Positions 1 through 10,690 of a stretch of DNA of 64,000 bases are shown here, in pieces. Location of the stretch: contig CAJNDS010002421.1 of the NCBI GenBank assembly GCA_905221605.1, positions 71,926 through 135,925 of the forward strand. Direction: 5' to 3'. The position numbers and the translations under genes were made by a program. Source of the DNA: Symbiodinium natans. Lineage: Eukaryota > Sar > Dinophyceae > Suessiales > Symbiodiniaceae. Each line of letters opens with the position of its first letter. The first letter of the stretch is position 1. The notes below the pieces were generated by a model. The model had not been told where the DNA came from. It made no database searches and saw nothing but the letters and a program-made list of their open reading frames with translations.

Positions 1-170
1 AAGCTCAAAATTCACCCCCCCACAAAGAAAGCTTGGTTCCCTCAAAAACCTAAACCATTCCAGGTGTTTTTTGGGGTGGTTTATGTGTTTTAGATTTTAT
101 GTGTATGTCCTTTTTGCCGCTTTGGGTTTAAGGGTGTTATATAGGGGTTGTTGGTGTCTCCTTCCTTCAG

Positions 171-250
171 GACCTTGTGAACACTACCGAAGTGGAGCAG
201 CAGCTGAACTCCCACAACGCCAAGGCCCGAGCCAGAAATGCGGGAAGCCC
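171..250 (+). CDS. candidate coding exon
   Basis: Opens directly after a pyrimidine-rich TTCCTTCAG acceptor and reads without stops as DLVNTTEVEQQLNSHNAKAR and a few more residues. The polar, helix-like composition differs from the repeat translation that follows. The donor is not clear. Product unknown. Confidence 0.4.
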
Positions 251-467
251 AGAAAAGCCCCAAAAAACCCTACGAAAACCCCGACAGACCACCCTAAACC
301 CCATCGGGTTCTTAAGGGAGGGTGGGTTGTGAACCCCTCCAAAAATCCTCCCAGAAGAGCAAACCCTAAACCCTAAACCCTAAACCCTGAACCCTGAACC
401 CTAAACCCTAAGCCCTGAACCCTAAGCCCTAAACCCTAAACCCTCAACCTTAGACCCCAGAAGCCAG

Positions 468-539
468 GTCCTGGCCAAGCTCTTCAAGTTCTTCGCCGTC
501 ACGGCCGCAGCTCTCCTTTCTCTCAGCATTCTTTTGTAG
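468..539 (+). CDS. candidate terminal exon, hydrophobic tail
   Basis: After CAG at 465-467 the frame reads VLAKLFKFFAVTAAALLSLS, two or three more hydrophobic residues, then TAG at 537-539. That is a basic stretch followed by a 15-18 residue hydrophobic helix, as in a C-terminal membrane anchor. CCCTAAA lies upstream and TTTAGGG begins downstream. A GT donor at 536 would be an alternative to the stop. Confidence 0.42.
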   Translation, partial: VLAKLFKFFAVTAAALLSLSILL

Positions 540-963
540 GGTGTAGGGTGTCGTGCTTGTAGGGTTTAGGGTTTATTTAGGGTTTAGGGTTTAGGGTTTC
601 GTGCTTTTAAGGTTTAGGGTTTAGGGGTTTAGGGTTTAGGGTTTCGTGCTTTTAGGGTTTAGGGTTTCGGGTTCCGGGTTTTAGGGTAGGGTTCAGGGTT
701 TGGGTGTTTTTCGTGTTGTTAGCGTGAGTAAGACGCTTTCTTCTTTAGTCTCTCAAAGTAGCGATCCCGATGGTGCCCATACACCTTGCTGCCCCAAAAC
801 GCCTTAAACAAAGCTGACAAAAGCCCCCCAAACCCTTACGACATTCAAAATCCCCGAAGAACCCCTAACTAAGCCCGACACCGTAAACCCTAAACCTCAA
901 ACCCTAAACCCTAAACCCCGAACCCTAAACCCCAAACCCTAAACCCTAAACACCAACTCCCAG

Positions 964-1037
964 AGGTGGCCAAGCATGGCGCCCAAATCGCCGAAGGCGG
1001 CCTGGGTGCCTTGAACATCGGGGAGTGTGAGAAGGCC
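964..1037 (+). CDS. candidate coding exon
   Basis: Follows CAG inside a CCCTAAA tract and reads EVAKHGAQIAEGGLGALNIG then ECEKAV up to a possible GT donor at 1038. TTTAGGG repeats start about 10 bases later. Product unknown. Confidence 0.42.
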
Positions 1038-1489
1038 GTTTTTGGGGTTTAGGGTTTGGGGTTTAGGGTTTTTGGGGAGTCTCGGGGGCGTTGCTTTGTG
1101 TTTGGGGGGAGGGGGGGGGGATTGAGGGTTTAAGGGTTTAGTCTATGGTCATTCTTCTTCTTCTTCTTTTTCTTCTTCTTCCCATGATTATTAAACATTA
1201 TTCTTATGAGTTTCTTAGAGGTTTGTATAGTCTACACATATGAGTATTTGTCGATTTTTGCGGGGGTTGTTCGGCATTGAAGGTTGCTTTAGGGTTTTGG
1301 GGTTCAGAAGGCTTGCTTTTTCATCATGGCAATTCAGCTCGAACACCAAAAGCACCGCAACCCCAAACCCCAAACCCCAAACCCCAAACCCCAAACCCGA
1401 AACCCGAAACCCTAAACCCTAAACCCTAAACCCTAAACCCTAAACCCTAAACCCTAAACCCTTGAAAAGAGGGGTTGGGCACCCGGCAG

Positions 1490-1567
1490 GTCCTTTGTGC
1501 CGGGGATCTGAAGTACGAGCTCGATGAGACGGGCATCCACCAGTGCACCTGGAGCTTCGGCTGGTGA
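1490..1567 (+). CDS. candidate terminal exon
   Basis: Acceptor CAG at 1487-1489. The frame ends DETGIHQCTWSFGW with TGA at 1565-1567. CCCTAAA is upstream and TTTAGGG is immediately downstream. Product unknown; it could close the gene holding the exon at 964. Confidence 0.45.
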   Translation, partial: VLCAGDLKYELDETGIHQCTWSFGW

Positions 1568-2196
1568 TTCAGTTTGGGTTTCGGGTTTAGGGTTTAGGGT
1601 TTCGGGCTACGGGTTTAGGGCTTAGGGTTTAGGGTTGCGGGGTTAGGGTTTCGGGTTTAGGGTTTTCAGGTTTCGGGTTTAGGGCTTGGGGTTTAGGGTT
1701 TAGGGCTTGGGGTTTAGGGTTGCGGGGTTAGGGGTTAGAGTTTAGGGAGGTTCCAGGGCTCAGGGTGGGTTCGAGGCTTCAGGGTTTGGGGCTTGGAGTT
1801 CAGGTTTCGGGGCCCCCCAAACTCCAGACGCTAGCAAGCTCAGCGGCTCCTAAACCCTAACGGCCCTAACGTCAAAAGCACTAAACATCCCAAAAGCATC
1901 CTCATCGCCCTAGCCATGAAGGCGTAAGTTCTGAGACCCCCAGACCAGGAGCTGCCCGGCTGATGGTGGACATCCCCTGATCCCGGGGCAGTTCCAATCT
2001 GTGGGCCTATCCTTGGCAGAGCAGGCGCGGCCGCGTGCTTCTTGGGGGGGAGAGGGGGAGGGATGTTAAGAGGGTTTAGGGTTTAGGTTTTAGGGTTTTA
2101 GGGTTTAGGGTTTAGGGTTTTAGGGTTTAGGGTTTAGGGTTTTGGAGGGTTTTGGAGGGTTTCTAGGGTGCTTTGAGCGGCCGTTGCATCTGGCAG

Positions 2197-2282
2197 GTGC
2201 AGGACCTCCAGCCCTGGCGTGACGAGACGGCCCAGGCCTTGCAGGCCGTCGATGAGTCGAAGCAGCTGCACTCAGACACCTC
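2197..2282 (+). CDS. candidate coding exon
   Basis: Acceptor CAG at 2194-2196; reads VQDLQPWRDETAQALQAVDE and on to a GT donor near 2283, just before in-frame TAG codons. Amphipathic, helix-like. Probably the exon before the larger one at 2376. Confidence 0.42.
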
Positions 2283-2375
2283 GTAGTAGAGTAGGTAGCC
2301 TTTAACTTCTTTTTGGGGTAGTAGATGATCCCCTTTCAGAATCCCAAAAAGGTTACTTTTTTTTTTTCTCCCCAG

Positions 2376-2722
2376 GTTACTTCACACAATCTAAGGAAGA
2401 GGACTTCGAGACTTCGAAGGCCTGGGCCATGGCGAAGGACGTCGACGTCCGCTTCCACAAGGCCCTCAGCGGCGACCCGCTCGTGCTCCTCAAGACGCAG
2501 ACCCCCTCGGAGCTGGGGCGCCCGGAGGCCACCGCCCTCCGCTACCACGGCAAGTGCGTTTCCGACGCCTTCGCCGTGGGGGAGCGGCTCATCTTCACGG
2601 GCCAGTCGAAGGACATCCCCCACGAGGCCGTGGTGAAGATCAACCGCTTGGCGACCTCGGGCTGGTTCGAGCTCTCCCCCGTGCCGGCCCAGCACCTGGA
2701 GGTCAAGTACCTGGGGCAGAAG
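2376..2722 (+). CDS. candidate large exon, unknown conserved-looking domain
   Basis: The longest exon-like segment outside the transposons, about 115 codons. It follows a strong acceptor (T-rich run then CCCCAG at 2370-2375) and runs to a possible GC donor at 2723. It reads through YFTQSKEEDFETSKAWAMAK, then a mixed alpha/beta-looking region containing DPLVLLKTQTPSELG, DAFAVGERLIFTGQ and SGWFELSPVPAQHLEVKYLG. A start at the internal ATG (2429) is possible, but the frame is open upstream to the acceptor, so I treat it as internal. The opposite-strand frame at 2336-2695 is a shadow caused by GC-rich third positions. I do not recognise the family. Confidence 0.6.
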
Positions 2723-2826
2723 GCGGCCCCTTGTTCCCTTTCCTACCCCCCTCGCGCGTGTTTCTTGCCCTTCTTGTCCGCCTGTTGCCCCTTTTTCCCC
2801 ATGTTCCCACGGCCCACTCCCCGCCG

Positions 2827-2900
2827 GAGGTCATCGTTCCCATCTCCCAGGTCAGGCGCGAAACTATGGGGAAGCTCGGCTGCCTCCAAGACTTCAAGAG
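2827..2900 (+). CDS. candidate coding exon
   Basis: Reads EVIVPISQVRRETMGKLGCL followed by QDFKS before a C-rich run and an A-rich stretch. The acceptor may be the AG at about 2829 or the CCCAG ending at 2850. It probably continues the gene of the 2376 exon. Confidence 0.4.
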
Positions 2901-3015
2901 CCTCCCCCCTCCTCCCCCCCCCAAAAAAAAAGAGAAACAAACCAGAAGAACTAAGCCCTAAACCCTAAACCCTAAACCCTAAACAGCATAAGAGACACCC
3001 GCAACATCCGCAAGG

Positions 3016-3075
3016 AAGGTGAGGGTCGATCCTGCTCTCCAAGACTGGCTCTACAGCACCAAGAACCATCTCGAG
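3016..3075 (+). CDS. candidate coding exon
   Basis: Reads KVRVDPALQDWLYSTKNHLE and meets a textbook donor, GAG|GTGAG, at 3076. CCCTAAA lies upstream and a long TTTAGGG tract (3096-3180) follows. Confidence 0.45.
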
Positions 3076-3095
3076 GTGAGCCAAGGGCTGCCAGG

Positions 3096-3180
3096 GGTTT
3101 AGGGTTTAGGGTTTAGGGTTTAGGGTTTAGGGTTTAGGGTTTAGGGTTTAGGGTTTAGGGTTTAGGGTTTAGGGTTTAGG
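3096..3180 (+). repeat. TTTAGGG tract
   Basis: About 12 head-to-tail, essentially perfect TTTAGGG units directly downstream of a GTGAG donor. Confidence 0.95.
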
Positions 3181-3571
3181 TGCTTTCTGGTGAACGCTGA
3201 GTGTGCAAACGTATTGCACCTATGTTGATGTGTATGTTTGCGAGTAGTAGGTGCCGGTGTAGGTGTAGGTGTAAGTGTAGATGTAGGTGTAGGTGTAGGT
3301 GTGTGCAGGTGCATGTGCAGGTGCAGGTGCAGGTGCAGACGCAGGTGCAGGTGCAGGGGTTGGTGTAGGTATGCCGGCAGTTAGAGATGCAGGTGGATAG
3401 GTAGGTAAGTCGGCAGGTAGGTAGGTAGGTAGGTAGGTAGGTAGCTGGCTCGCTAGCTAGCCAGGCACGTACACATGTAAGTGAGTATTTTATGTGTGTA
3501 TGCATGTATGCATGCATGCCCACACGTATGTACATACATAACCACTGTTGTGTGCATATATATATATATAT
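3181..3571. repeat. GT/AG-rich minisatellite ending in (TA)n
   Basis: Low-complexity block: GGTGTA/GGTGCA hexamers (about 3240-3360), a GTAG run (about 3400-3440), then (AT)n at 3556-3571, which is the left flank of the next element. The opposite-strand frame here is repeat translation. Confidence 0.9.
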
Positions 3572-3769
3572 GGTCACCCCCCCCCAATGGACCCACCGCG
3601 GGCCTTGATCTTTGCAAAAGTACCGCAAATACCGATAAAACCTATGCTGTCTGGTGATTTTCCGGTGACCGGATTTTTGACTGTATTCCTTAATTCACCC
3701 TCTCACACACGCACGGAGGGTTTTTCTTTCTGTTGGCTTTTGTTTATAATTTAAGATCTAGGCATTTAA

Positions 3770-5150
3770 ACCTAAGCCTGCAAAAAAAACACCTTAACCT
3801 TTAAACCCTGTAGGGTTAAGGTTTAAAGGTTAAGGGTTTAAGATTTAGGCATTTGAACCTATGCCGGTAATTAAAGCTAAGCCCTTAACCTTTAAATTCT
3901 ATCGGGTTGAGATTTTTACAGGTTTAGGGTTTAAGATGTAGGCATTTAAACCTAAGCCTGCAACTAATTTTAAACCCTTAACCTTTAAACCCTGTAGGGT
4001 TAAAGTTTAGAGGCTTAGGGTTTAATATTTAGCCATTTAAACCTGTAGCCAAGCCCTTAACCTTTAAACCCTATAGGGTTAAGATTTTTAAAGGTTTAGG
4101 ATATAAGATGTAGGCATTTAAACCTAATTAAGCCTGCAACTAATTTTAAACCCTTAACCTTTAAACCCTGTTGGGCTAAGGTTTTAAAGGTTTCGGGCTT
4201 AAGATTTAGGCATTTAAACCTATTCCGGCAATTTACGCTAAGCCTCTAACCTTTAAACCCTATAGGGTTAAGATATTTAAAGGTTTAGGGTTTAAGTTTA
4301 AGGTTTAGGTATTTAGACCTATGCCGGCAGTTCATATTGAACCCTTAACCTTAAACCCCATAGGGATGAGATTTAAAGGTTTAGGATTCTTTACTTAGAC
4401 ATTTAAATCCAAGCTGACGATTCAACCTAAACCCTTAACCTTTAAACCCTATAGGGTGAAGGTTTAAAGTTTTAGGGTTTAAGATTCAGACATTTAAACC
4501 CAAGACAGCGATTAACACTAAGCCCTTAACCTTTAAACCCTATAGGGTTAAGGTTTAAAGGTTTGGGGTTTAAGATTCAGGCATTTAAAGCTAAGTATGT
4601 AATCAATTTGTCACCCTTAACACCTCTAAACTCTGTAGTGTGAAGGTTTAAAGGCTTAGGGTTTAAAAAAACCTAAGCCCCCTAAGCCCATAGAGTTTAA
4701 ACCTTAAGGGTTTAAGGTTTACGCATCTATTCCTTAACCCTAAACCCTCTAGGGTCAGGACCCTAAAGCCCTCGGCAATCAAGCCTAAACCCTTGACCTT
4801 CAAACCCCATAGGATGAAGGTTTAAAGGTTTGGGGTTTAAGACTTAGGCATTTAAACCTAGAGGGCATTTAAGCCTTAATCCTAAACCCTTTAGGGTCAG
4901 AACCTTAGCACCCTATAGGGGTCTAGCACGTTCAAAGGCTTGAACCCTACAGGCGCTGAAGGTATACATGTCCTATCGGTTTTTAAACCATTACACCCTG
5001 TAAGAAGGTTTAGGGTCTTTTCGGGGTCTATCTCTAAATTTCTCACGGGGTTAACCCTGCAGGGTTTAAAGTTAAAGGTTTAGGGTTAAAGGTTAAGGCA
5101 ATACCTATAGGATTAGAACCTTATAACCCTGTAGTGCATGAGGCTTAAAC
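3770..5150. repeat. degenerate 'TTTAAACC / AACCCTTAACC' block
   Basis: About ten diverged units of roughly 120-150 bases alternate 'CCCTTAACCTTTAAACCCTR' with 'TAGGGTTAAGGTTTAAAGG' and 'GGCATTTAAACCTA'. Each unit is itself a near-palindrome. It resembles decayed telomere-type repeat but is more AT-rich than tracts elsewhere. No coding frame. Confidence 0.85.
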
Positions 5151-5159
5151 CCCTAAAAC

Positions 5160-6140
5160 TTAACCATCTTTTTCTCGAGAAAACCAAAAAACCAAAAAAA
5201 CCAAAAAAACCATCTTTTCCAAAACTATGGGGCTGGGGCCTCCAAAAGATGGTTTTTTTGGTTTCCTCAAGAAAAAGATGGTTTTTTTGGTTCGAAACCA
5301 TCTTTTTCTCGAGAAAAAGATGGTTTTTGAGCAGCCGCTCTTCGAAAAACCATCTTTTTCTCGAGAAAAAGATGGTTTTTGGAGATCTTGTCCTGGAAAA
5401 ACCATCTTTTTCTCGAGAAAAAGATGGTTTCCGGAGGTCTTGTCCTGGTAAAACCATCTTTTTCTCGAGAAAAAGATGGTTTTTGGAGGTCTTCTCCTGG
5501 TAAAACCATCTTTTTCTCGAGAAAAAGATGGTTTTTCGAAGGATGGTTGCTCAAAACAATCTTTTTCTCGAGAAAAAGATGGTTTCGAACCAAAAAACCA
5601 TCTTTTTCTCGAGAAAACCAAAAAAACCAAAAAAACCAAAAAAACCATCTTTTCCAAAACTATGGGGCTGGGGCCTCCAAAAGATGGTTTTTTTGGTTTT
5701 CTCGAGAAAAAGATGGTTTTTTTGGTTCGAAACCATCTTTTTCTCGAGAAAAAGATGGTTTTTGAGCAGCCGCTCTTCGAAAAACCATCTTTTTCTCGAG
5801 AAAAAGATGGTTTTTGGAGATCTTGTCCTGGAAAAACCATCTTTTTCTCGAGAAAAAGATGGTTTTTGGAGGTCTTGTCCTGGTAAAACCATCTTTTTCT
5901 CGAGAAAAAGATGGTTTTTGGAGGTCTTGTCCTGGTAAAACCATCTTTTTCTCGAGAAAAAGATGGTTTTTAGAAGAGCGGCTGCTCAAAAACCATCTTT
6001 TTCTCGAGAAAAAGATGGTTTCGAACCAAAAAAACCATCTTTTTCTCGAGAAAACCAAAAAAACCATCTTTTGGAGGCCCCAGCCCCATAGTTTTGGAAA
6101 AGATGGTTTTTTTGGTTTTTTTGGTTTTTTTGGTTTTTTT
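5160..6140. repeat. array of CTCGAG-centred palindromes
   Basis: About a dozen copies of a 32-base perfect palindrome (half-site AAACCATCTTTTTCTC followed by its reverse complement) spaced about 50 bases apart, separated by short spacers such as GGAGGTCTTGTCCTGG. The two ends of the array, each carrying CTATGGGGCTGGGGCC or its complement, are reverse complements. The many frames here (SFSREKDGF and [10 protein letters not shown]) are translations of the palindrome. Confidence 0.95.
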
Positions 6141-6258
6141 GGTTTCTTGGATTTTTTTGGTTTGTTGGTTTTTGTTAATTCTTATTTTGTTGTTTTTTGC
6201 CTTGATCTGGCTAGGACTCGGCTGCCATGCGCGGTGGGTCCATTGGGGGGGGGTGAGC

Positions 6259-6368
6259 ATATATATATACACATACAGATACATACACATATACATGTAC
6301 ATATACATATACATATATATATATATGTATATATATAAATATATAGATATATATATATATATATATAT
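6259..6368. repeat. (TA)n microsatellite between the two TIR elements
   Basis: About 110 bases of TA/CA/TG dinucleotides. It is the right flank of element 1 and the left flank of element 2. Confidence 0.9.
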
Positions 6369-6639
6369 GGTCACCCCCCCCCATGATCTAGGTTTTGCTT
6401 TGTCCCTATAAAAACCCTCGTAAATACCGATTAAAATGACATGCTGGCTATGCTAGGCGATGTCCTGTTTTTGCACGTCTAGTCCTATGCGAGGAAACCT
6501 GTAAATAGTGAAAAACGCGTGTGTTTAGCACTACTTCCACATCACCACATAAAAAAACACCCCAAAAACACAGGAAAATGCAATTTGGTAAACATGTCTA
6601 TGAATTATTTGCATAGGACAGGCTTATAAACACAGAATT

Positions 6640-7200
6640 GTATGCAAAAAACACTTCTTTTTTGCAGAATTTGCAAATTTTGACACAAATCCAAAAATCC
6701 AAAAATCCAAAAATTCAAAACCATGGAGCCGGGAGGCCGCCTTTTTTGGATTTTTTGGTTTTCTCGAGGTTTTTTTTTGGTTTTTTTTTTGGAAAAATCC
6801 AAAAAAAACCATGTTTTTTTTGGATTTTACTTGCTCCTGGCCTCAAAAACCTAAAAAACACATGGTTTTTTTTGGATTTTGAGTGAAAATCCAAAAAAAC
6901 CCTCGTGTTTTTTTGGATTTCAGGTGCTCCTGGTCTCAGAAACTAAAAAAACACATGGGTTTTTTTGGATTTTCACTCAAAATCCAAAAAAAACCATGTG
7001 TTTTTTAGGTTTTTGAGGCCAGGAGCAAGTAAAATCCAAAAAAAACCATGGTTTTTTTTGGATTTTTCCAAAAAAAACCAAAAAAACCTCGAGAAAACCA
7101 AAAAATCCAAAAAAGGCGGCCTCCCGGCTCCATGGTTTTGAATTTTTGGATTTTTGGATTTTTGGGTTTTTTTAGCAAATTTTGCAAAAAATGCTTTTCT
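6640..7200. repeat. large inverted repeat with long arms
   Basis: The left arm (about 6640-6905) and right arm (about 6960-7200) are near-perfect reverse complements, with TTTTTTGGATTTT runs, a CTCGAG site and the core ATGGAGCCGGGAGGCCGCC. The transcript would fold into a long hairpin. The matching frames on both strands are products of the symmetry. Confidence 0.9.
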
Positions 7201-7299
7201 TGTATAAAGAATGTGTATTGTTATACGTTGTTTCTGCTAATGTGACTGCCTTGCACACACACAGAGAAAAGCACACAAACACACCCACCATTCGTTTTT

Positions 7300-9170
7300 T
7301 TTCAATTCAGCCTATTCGGTATGCAGGGCGTGGCGTTAACATGTAAAGTTCCATTAGATTTAATTACGAATGAGGCTTAGAAGAGGATGTCTTGGGATGT
7401 GGCGTCTTAATATGAAAAGTAATAAAAAAAAGAAATAGAGAGGGTTTCTTAGGGTGTGGTTCTTTTGAGGATGTGGACCTGCAATTCAAAAGTCTAATTG
7501 GACTTAAAAAAGAGTGGGGCTTCGAAGAGGATGTCTTGGGGTGTGGCCTCTTAATTTAAACGTCTATTTAAGTGGAATCACAAAGGAAGTCCAGTTGAGG
7601 ATTTCTTAGGGTGTGGTGTTTTAGTGCAAACCTCAAATTACATTTCATTACGAAGCGGGGCCAGAGGAGACTTTCACAGGGTGTGGTCGGTAAAATAAAA
7701 TTCCAAAGAGGTAGTAACGAATGAGGCTTAGAAGGGCGTGGCCTCTTAATTGTTTTACTTGGTTTGGTTTTACGAACGAAGCTGTGGCTTTACCATACAC
7801 AGGTCTTAGGGTGTGGCCTTTTAAATTCTGTCCAAAGGGGTGTGGCCTCTAAACTTAAAATTCAATTTAAGTGGAATTCCAAACGAGTCCAGATGAGGAT
7901 TTCTTAGGGTGTGGCGTTTTAATACAAACCTCAAATAACATTGTAGTATGAAGCGAGGCCAGGGGAGAATTTCATAGGGTGTGGTCTGCAAAATAGAATT
8001 CCAAATAGGTATTAACCAATGAAGCTTAGAAGAGGATGTCTTGTGGCGGGGCCTCTTAATTTGTTTGTTTGACTTGGGTTTAATTTACTAACGAAGCTAT
8101 GGCTTTATCATATACAAGTCTATTGACATTTCACTAATAGGCACCAGAAGAGGATTTCATAGGGTCTAGCGGTTAAATATGGAATTGTAAGTACATTCAA
8201 ATACGAATGGGGGCTCATGATATAAATTTCTGTCCAAGAGTTACATACGAACCTAGCCTAGGTCAGAACTTCTTAGGGTGTGGGCTTCTTACCTAGAATT
8301 ATAAACTTCTTACGAGATTCTGTTACGAACAGGCCCCAGAATGGTGTGGCTTTTTTTAATACAAGCATCTTGGCAAATCGAAAATAAGTCTAATTACAAA
8401 CGAAGGTCTAATGAGGATTTCTTGGCGTGTGGCTTTGTAATACAGAATTCTAATTAATCTTCATTACAAATAGGGGCCAGAAAGGGATTTCATAGGGTAT
8501 GGTCTGCAATATAGAATTCTAACTCGGTTTCATTGCGAGGAGGATGTCCTGGGGTTGGCCTCTGAATATACACTTGCTTTACTTGGGTTCAATTACGAAC
8601 GAAGCCCAGAAGAGGATTTCTTAGGGTGTGGGCTTACAATATGAAATCAAATTGCGTTTCATTACGAATGGGGCCAGCGAAAGATTTCACAGGGTGTGGG
8701 AAAAACAAAAATGTTCTAAATAGGTATTAATCAATGAGGCTTAGAAGAGGATGTCTTGGGGCTGGGCCTCTTAATATGTTTTTTTACTTGGGTTAATTAC
8801 GAACGAAGCTGTGGCTTTATCAGACACAAGTCTACTGAAATTTCATTAAGAGGGCCCAGAAGAGGATTTCATAGGGTGTGGCCTTTAAGTATAGAATTCT
8901 TTTCGTAGGGTGTGGGCTTCTTATGTAGAAGCATTTTCTCAATAAAATAGGAAGGAAGCCCAGATGAGGATTTCTGAGGCTGTAACCTCTGCATATAAAG
9001 CTCTTGTGAGATTTTGTTACGGACAGGCAGGCCCCAGAAGAGGATTTCATAGGGTGCGGCTTTTAATTGGCAAATTTAGATTTCTAAAAAAATTTTACTA
9101 CGAATGAGGCCAGTGGCCTTTTAATTTTCATTCCGACTTAGGTTTAAATCTCGCTTCGATGGGCCCGAAA
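7300..9170. repeat. diverged tandem array
   Basis: Roughly ten or more imperfect units of about 130-200 bases, recognisable by TTACGAANGNGGC, AGAAGAGGATNTC and TTAGGGTGTGGCCT followed by TTAAT. No open frame of note. Function unknown. Confidence 0.75.
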
Positions 9171-9303
9171 CGCCTTTCGACCTAGATCATGGGGGGGGGG
9201 GGTGAGCATATATATATATATATATATCTGTAGATATGCACATCATCTGCAATGCATATGCAGGGCTTGAGCCGGTTTGAGCTGAGTTTTGCCTTTAGCT
9301 CAG

Positions 9304-9411
9304 CACGCGACCGGTGGCCCTGAGGTGACCTTACCGGCAAAGCACGACCCCAGCCGGCAGCAGGTGGCGGACACCTTGTGGCTCCCCGTGAAGAAGGACA
9401 AGGGCGAGTAG
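9304..9411 (+). CDS. candidate terminal exon
   Basis: Acceptor TTTAGCTCAG ends at 9303. The frame reads HATGGPEVTLPAKHDPSRQQ and then VADTLWLPVKKDKGE, with TAG at 9409-9411. The lysine-rich end and clean stop look like a true C terminus. Family not recognised. Confidence 0.5.
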   Translation, partial: HATGGPEVTLPAKHDPSRQQVADTLWLPVKKDKGE

Positions 9412-9529
9412 AGGAAGCCGGTCCTCCGGGAGGCAAAAAATGGAGGCGATCCCTCTCCCTCCTCTCCTCACTTTCTTGCAGTCTCTCATTCTTAGGGTTT
9501 AGGGTTTAGTTGCTCTCATTGTTGTCTTT

Positions 9530-9716
9530 TTTGGAAGCTGACGCGCTGCGCGCGCTGCCTGTCGCTGAACCTCGAAGTTCCCGAAGCTCCCGGCAGGCAC
9601 GGTGGTGCAGCGACCCCGAGAAGTTAAAGGCCGGAAGAGGGCGCTGTAAGGGGTTTCTCCTCACCCAGATGGCCCGGCCAAAGACTTCGGATGCCCCCCG
9701 GGCTGCCGGCTCAGTT
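9530..9716 (+). CDS. possible exon(s), frame uncertain
   Basis: GC-rich, non-repeat segment between heptamer tracts. One frame stays open across it (ALPVAEPRSSRSSRQARW). Another starts LTRCARCLSLNLEVPEAPG and stops at TAA near 9628. A separate short exon after CAG at about 9668 (MARPKTSDAPRAAGSVR) is also possible. Confidence 0.25.
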
Positions 9717-9718
9717 CG

Positions 9719-9848
9719 AGTTTAGGGTTTAGGGTTTAGGGTTTAGGGTTTAGGGTTTAGGGTTTAGGGTTTAGGGTTTAGGGTTTAGGGTTTAGGGTTT
9801 AGGGTTTAGGGTTTAGGGTTCAGGGTTTAGGGTTTAGGGTTTAGGGTT
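9719..9848 (+). repeat. TTTAGGG tract
   Basis: About 18 nearly perfect TTTAGGG units with one TTCAGGG variant. Confidence 0.95.
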
Positions 9849-10249
9849 GCTTCCTTGTTTTGGAAGCCCATGGCCAAGCCCCGCCTGCACTAAGTTGATG
9901 TTGGAGTCGTTTTTCCAGAAAAACGGCTAAAACCCAAAAAGATGAGTGTCGCACTTTGGGTTTTGGGGTTTGGGGTTTGGGGTATGATGTGAAAATATCA
10001 CCAGGTTTCTCTAAGTTTTCTCATATATTGCTATGACTCTTCTACTATGTCATTTTTTAAAAAAGTTGTACACCCCAAGCAATTTTTTCAGAGCCCTAAG
10101 ATTCCGAGGTGCAGAGACATTTTTCGACTCTTCCTTTTTCGGATCCCTGGTGCTTCAGACTGAAAAGCAGCGGCCCTGCCGCTTAGGGTTTAGGGTTTAG
10201 GGTTTAGGTTTAAGTTTTTGGGTTTAGGGTTTAGGGCTTAGGGCTTAGG

Positions 10250-10690
10250 GCTTAGGGCTTAGGGGCTTAGGGTTTATGGTGCTGCCATGCATTTGGGTGC
10301 CAAGGTTGCTGCTTGACATCGGCGGATGGGCGGGAAAAGAGGCGCCCTCACTAACAGACGTCGCTTCATGCCCTGCTTGGCTGCTTGACTGCTTGACCTT
10401 CACGGCATTCTCATCCGAGTCGCAGTTTTCTCGACCGCTGGCTTCTATCTGACAGTGTGCAGGGGCTCCAGCAAACCTTGATGCAGAGAGCCAGACACGC
10501 TTCTTGACATTGTAGTTTTGGGGCGCTCCCCAGCCACCGACCACTGTAGAGTAGATCCCGGAAGTCGCTTCGCAAGTGTCTCGCATGCCATCCTAAAGAT
10601 CTACAAGGCCATGCCTTTGCGCAATGGGGCCTGATGTGGCTGTTGCCGATGTCACGCCCACTCTGTGGGTTCACGCAGGGGCCCCGGCTT
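10250..10690. other. non-repeat stretch without a convincing gene
   Basis: After heptamer-type repeat at 10180-10275 there are about 400 bases of unique sequence with only short opposite-strand frames. I see no good acceptor-bounded + strand exon. It may be intronic or intergenic. Confidence 0.4.

Larger units (their letters stand above)
3572..6258. mobile_element. TIR element 1, inserted in (TA)n
   Basis: The ends are inverted repeats of about 29 bases: 3572-3600 begins GGTCA, nine C, AATGGACCCACCGCG, and 6230-6258 is its reverse complement with one mismatch. Both ends are flanked directly by (TA)n. Inside are a degenerate heptamer-derived block (3770-5150) and a palindrome array (5160-6140). 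No transposase frame is present, so I infer a non-autonomous DNA transposon or similar unit. Superfamily unknown. Confidence 0.7.
6369..9207. mobile_element. TIR element 2, inserted in (TA)n
   Basis: Ends at 6369-6393 and 9180-9207 are inverted repeats: GGTCA or GCTCA, a C run (9 versus 12), then ATGATCTAGGT. They share the outer GSTCACCCC core with element 1 and are also flanked by (TA)n, but the inner end and the body differ. The body has a large inverted repeat (6640-7200) and a diverged tandem array (7300-9170). No transposase frame. Probably the same mobiliser as element 1. Confidence 0.7.

Noticed and set aside
71-376. 101-codon frame ending NPKP
   Set aside because: Its end is the CCCTAAA repeat and its start crosses an acceptor; only the inner part (171-250) is exon-like, in another frame.
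5113-6411. About a dozen overlapping frames of 70-230 codons on both strands
   Set aside because: All are translations of the CTCGAG palindrome array and the neighbouring T-rich and TA repeats; the same peptide appears on both strands.
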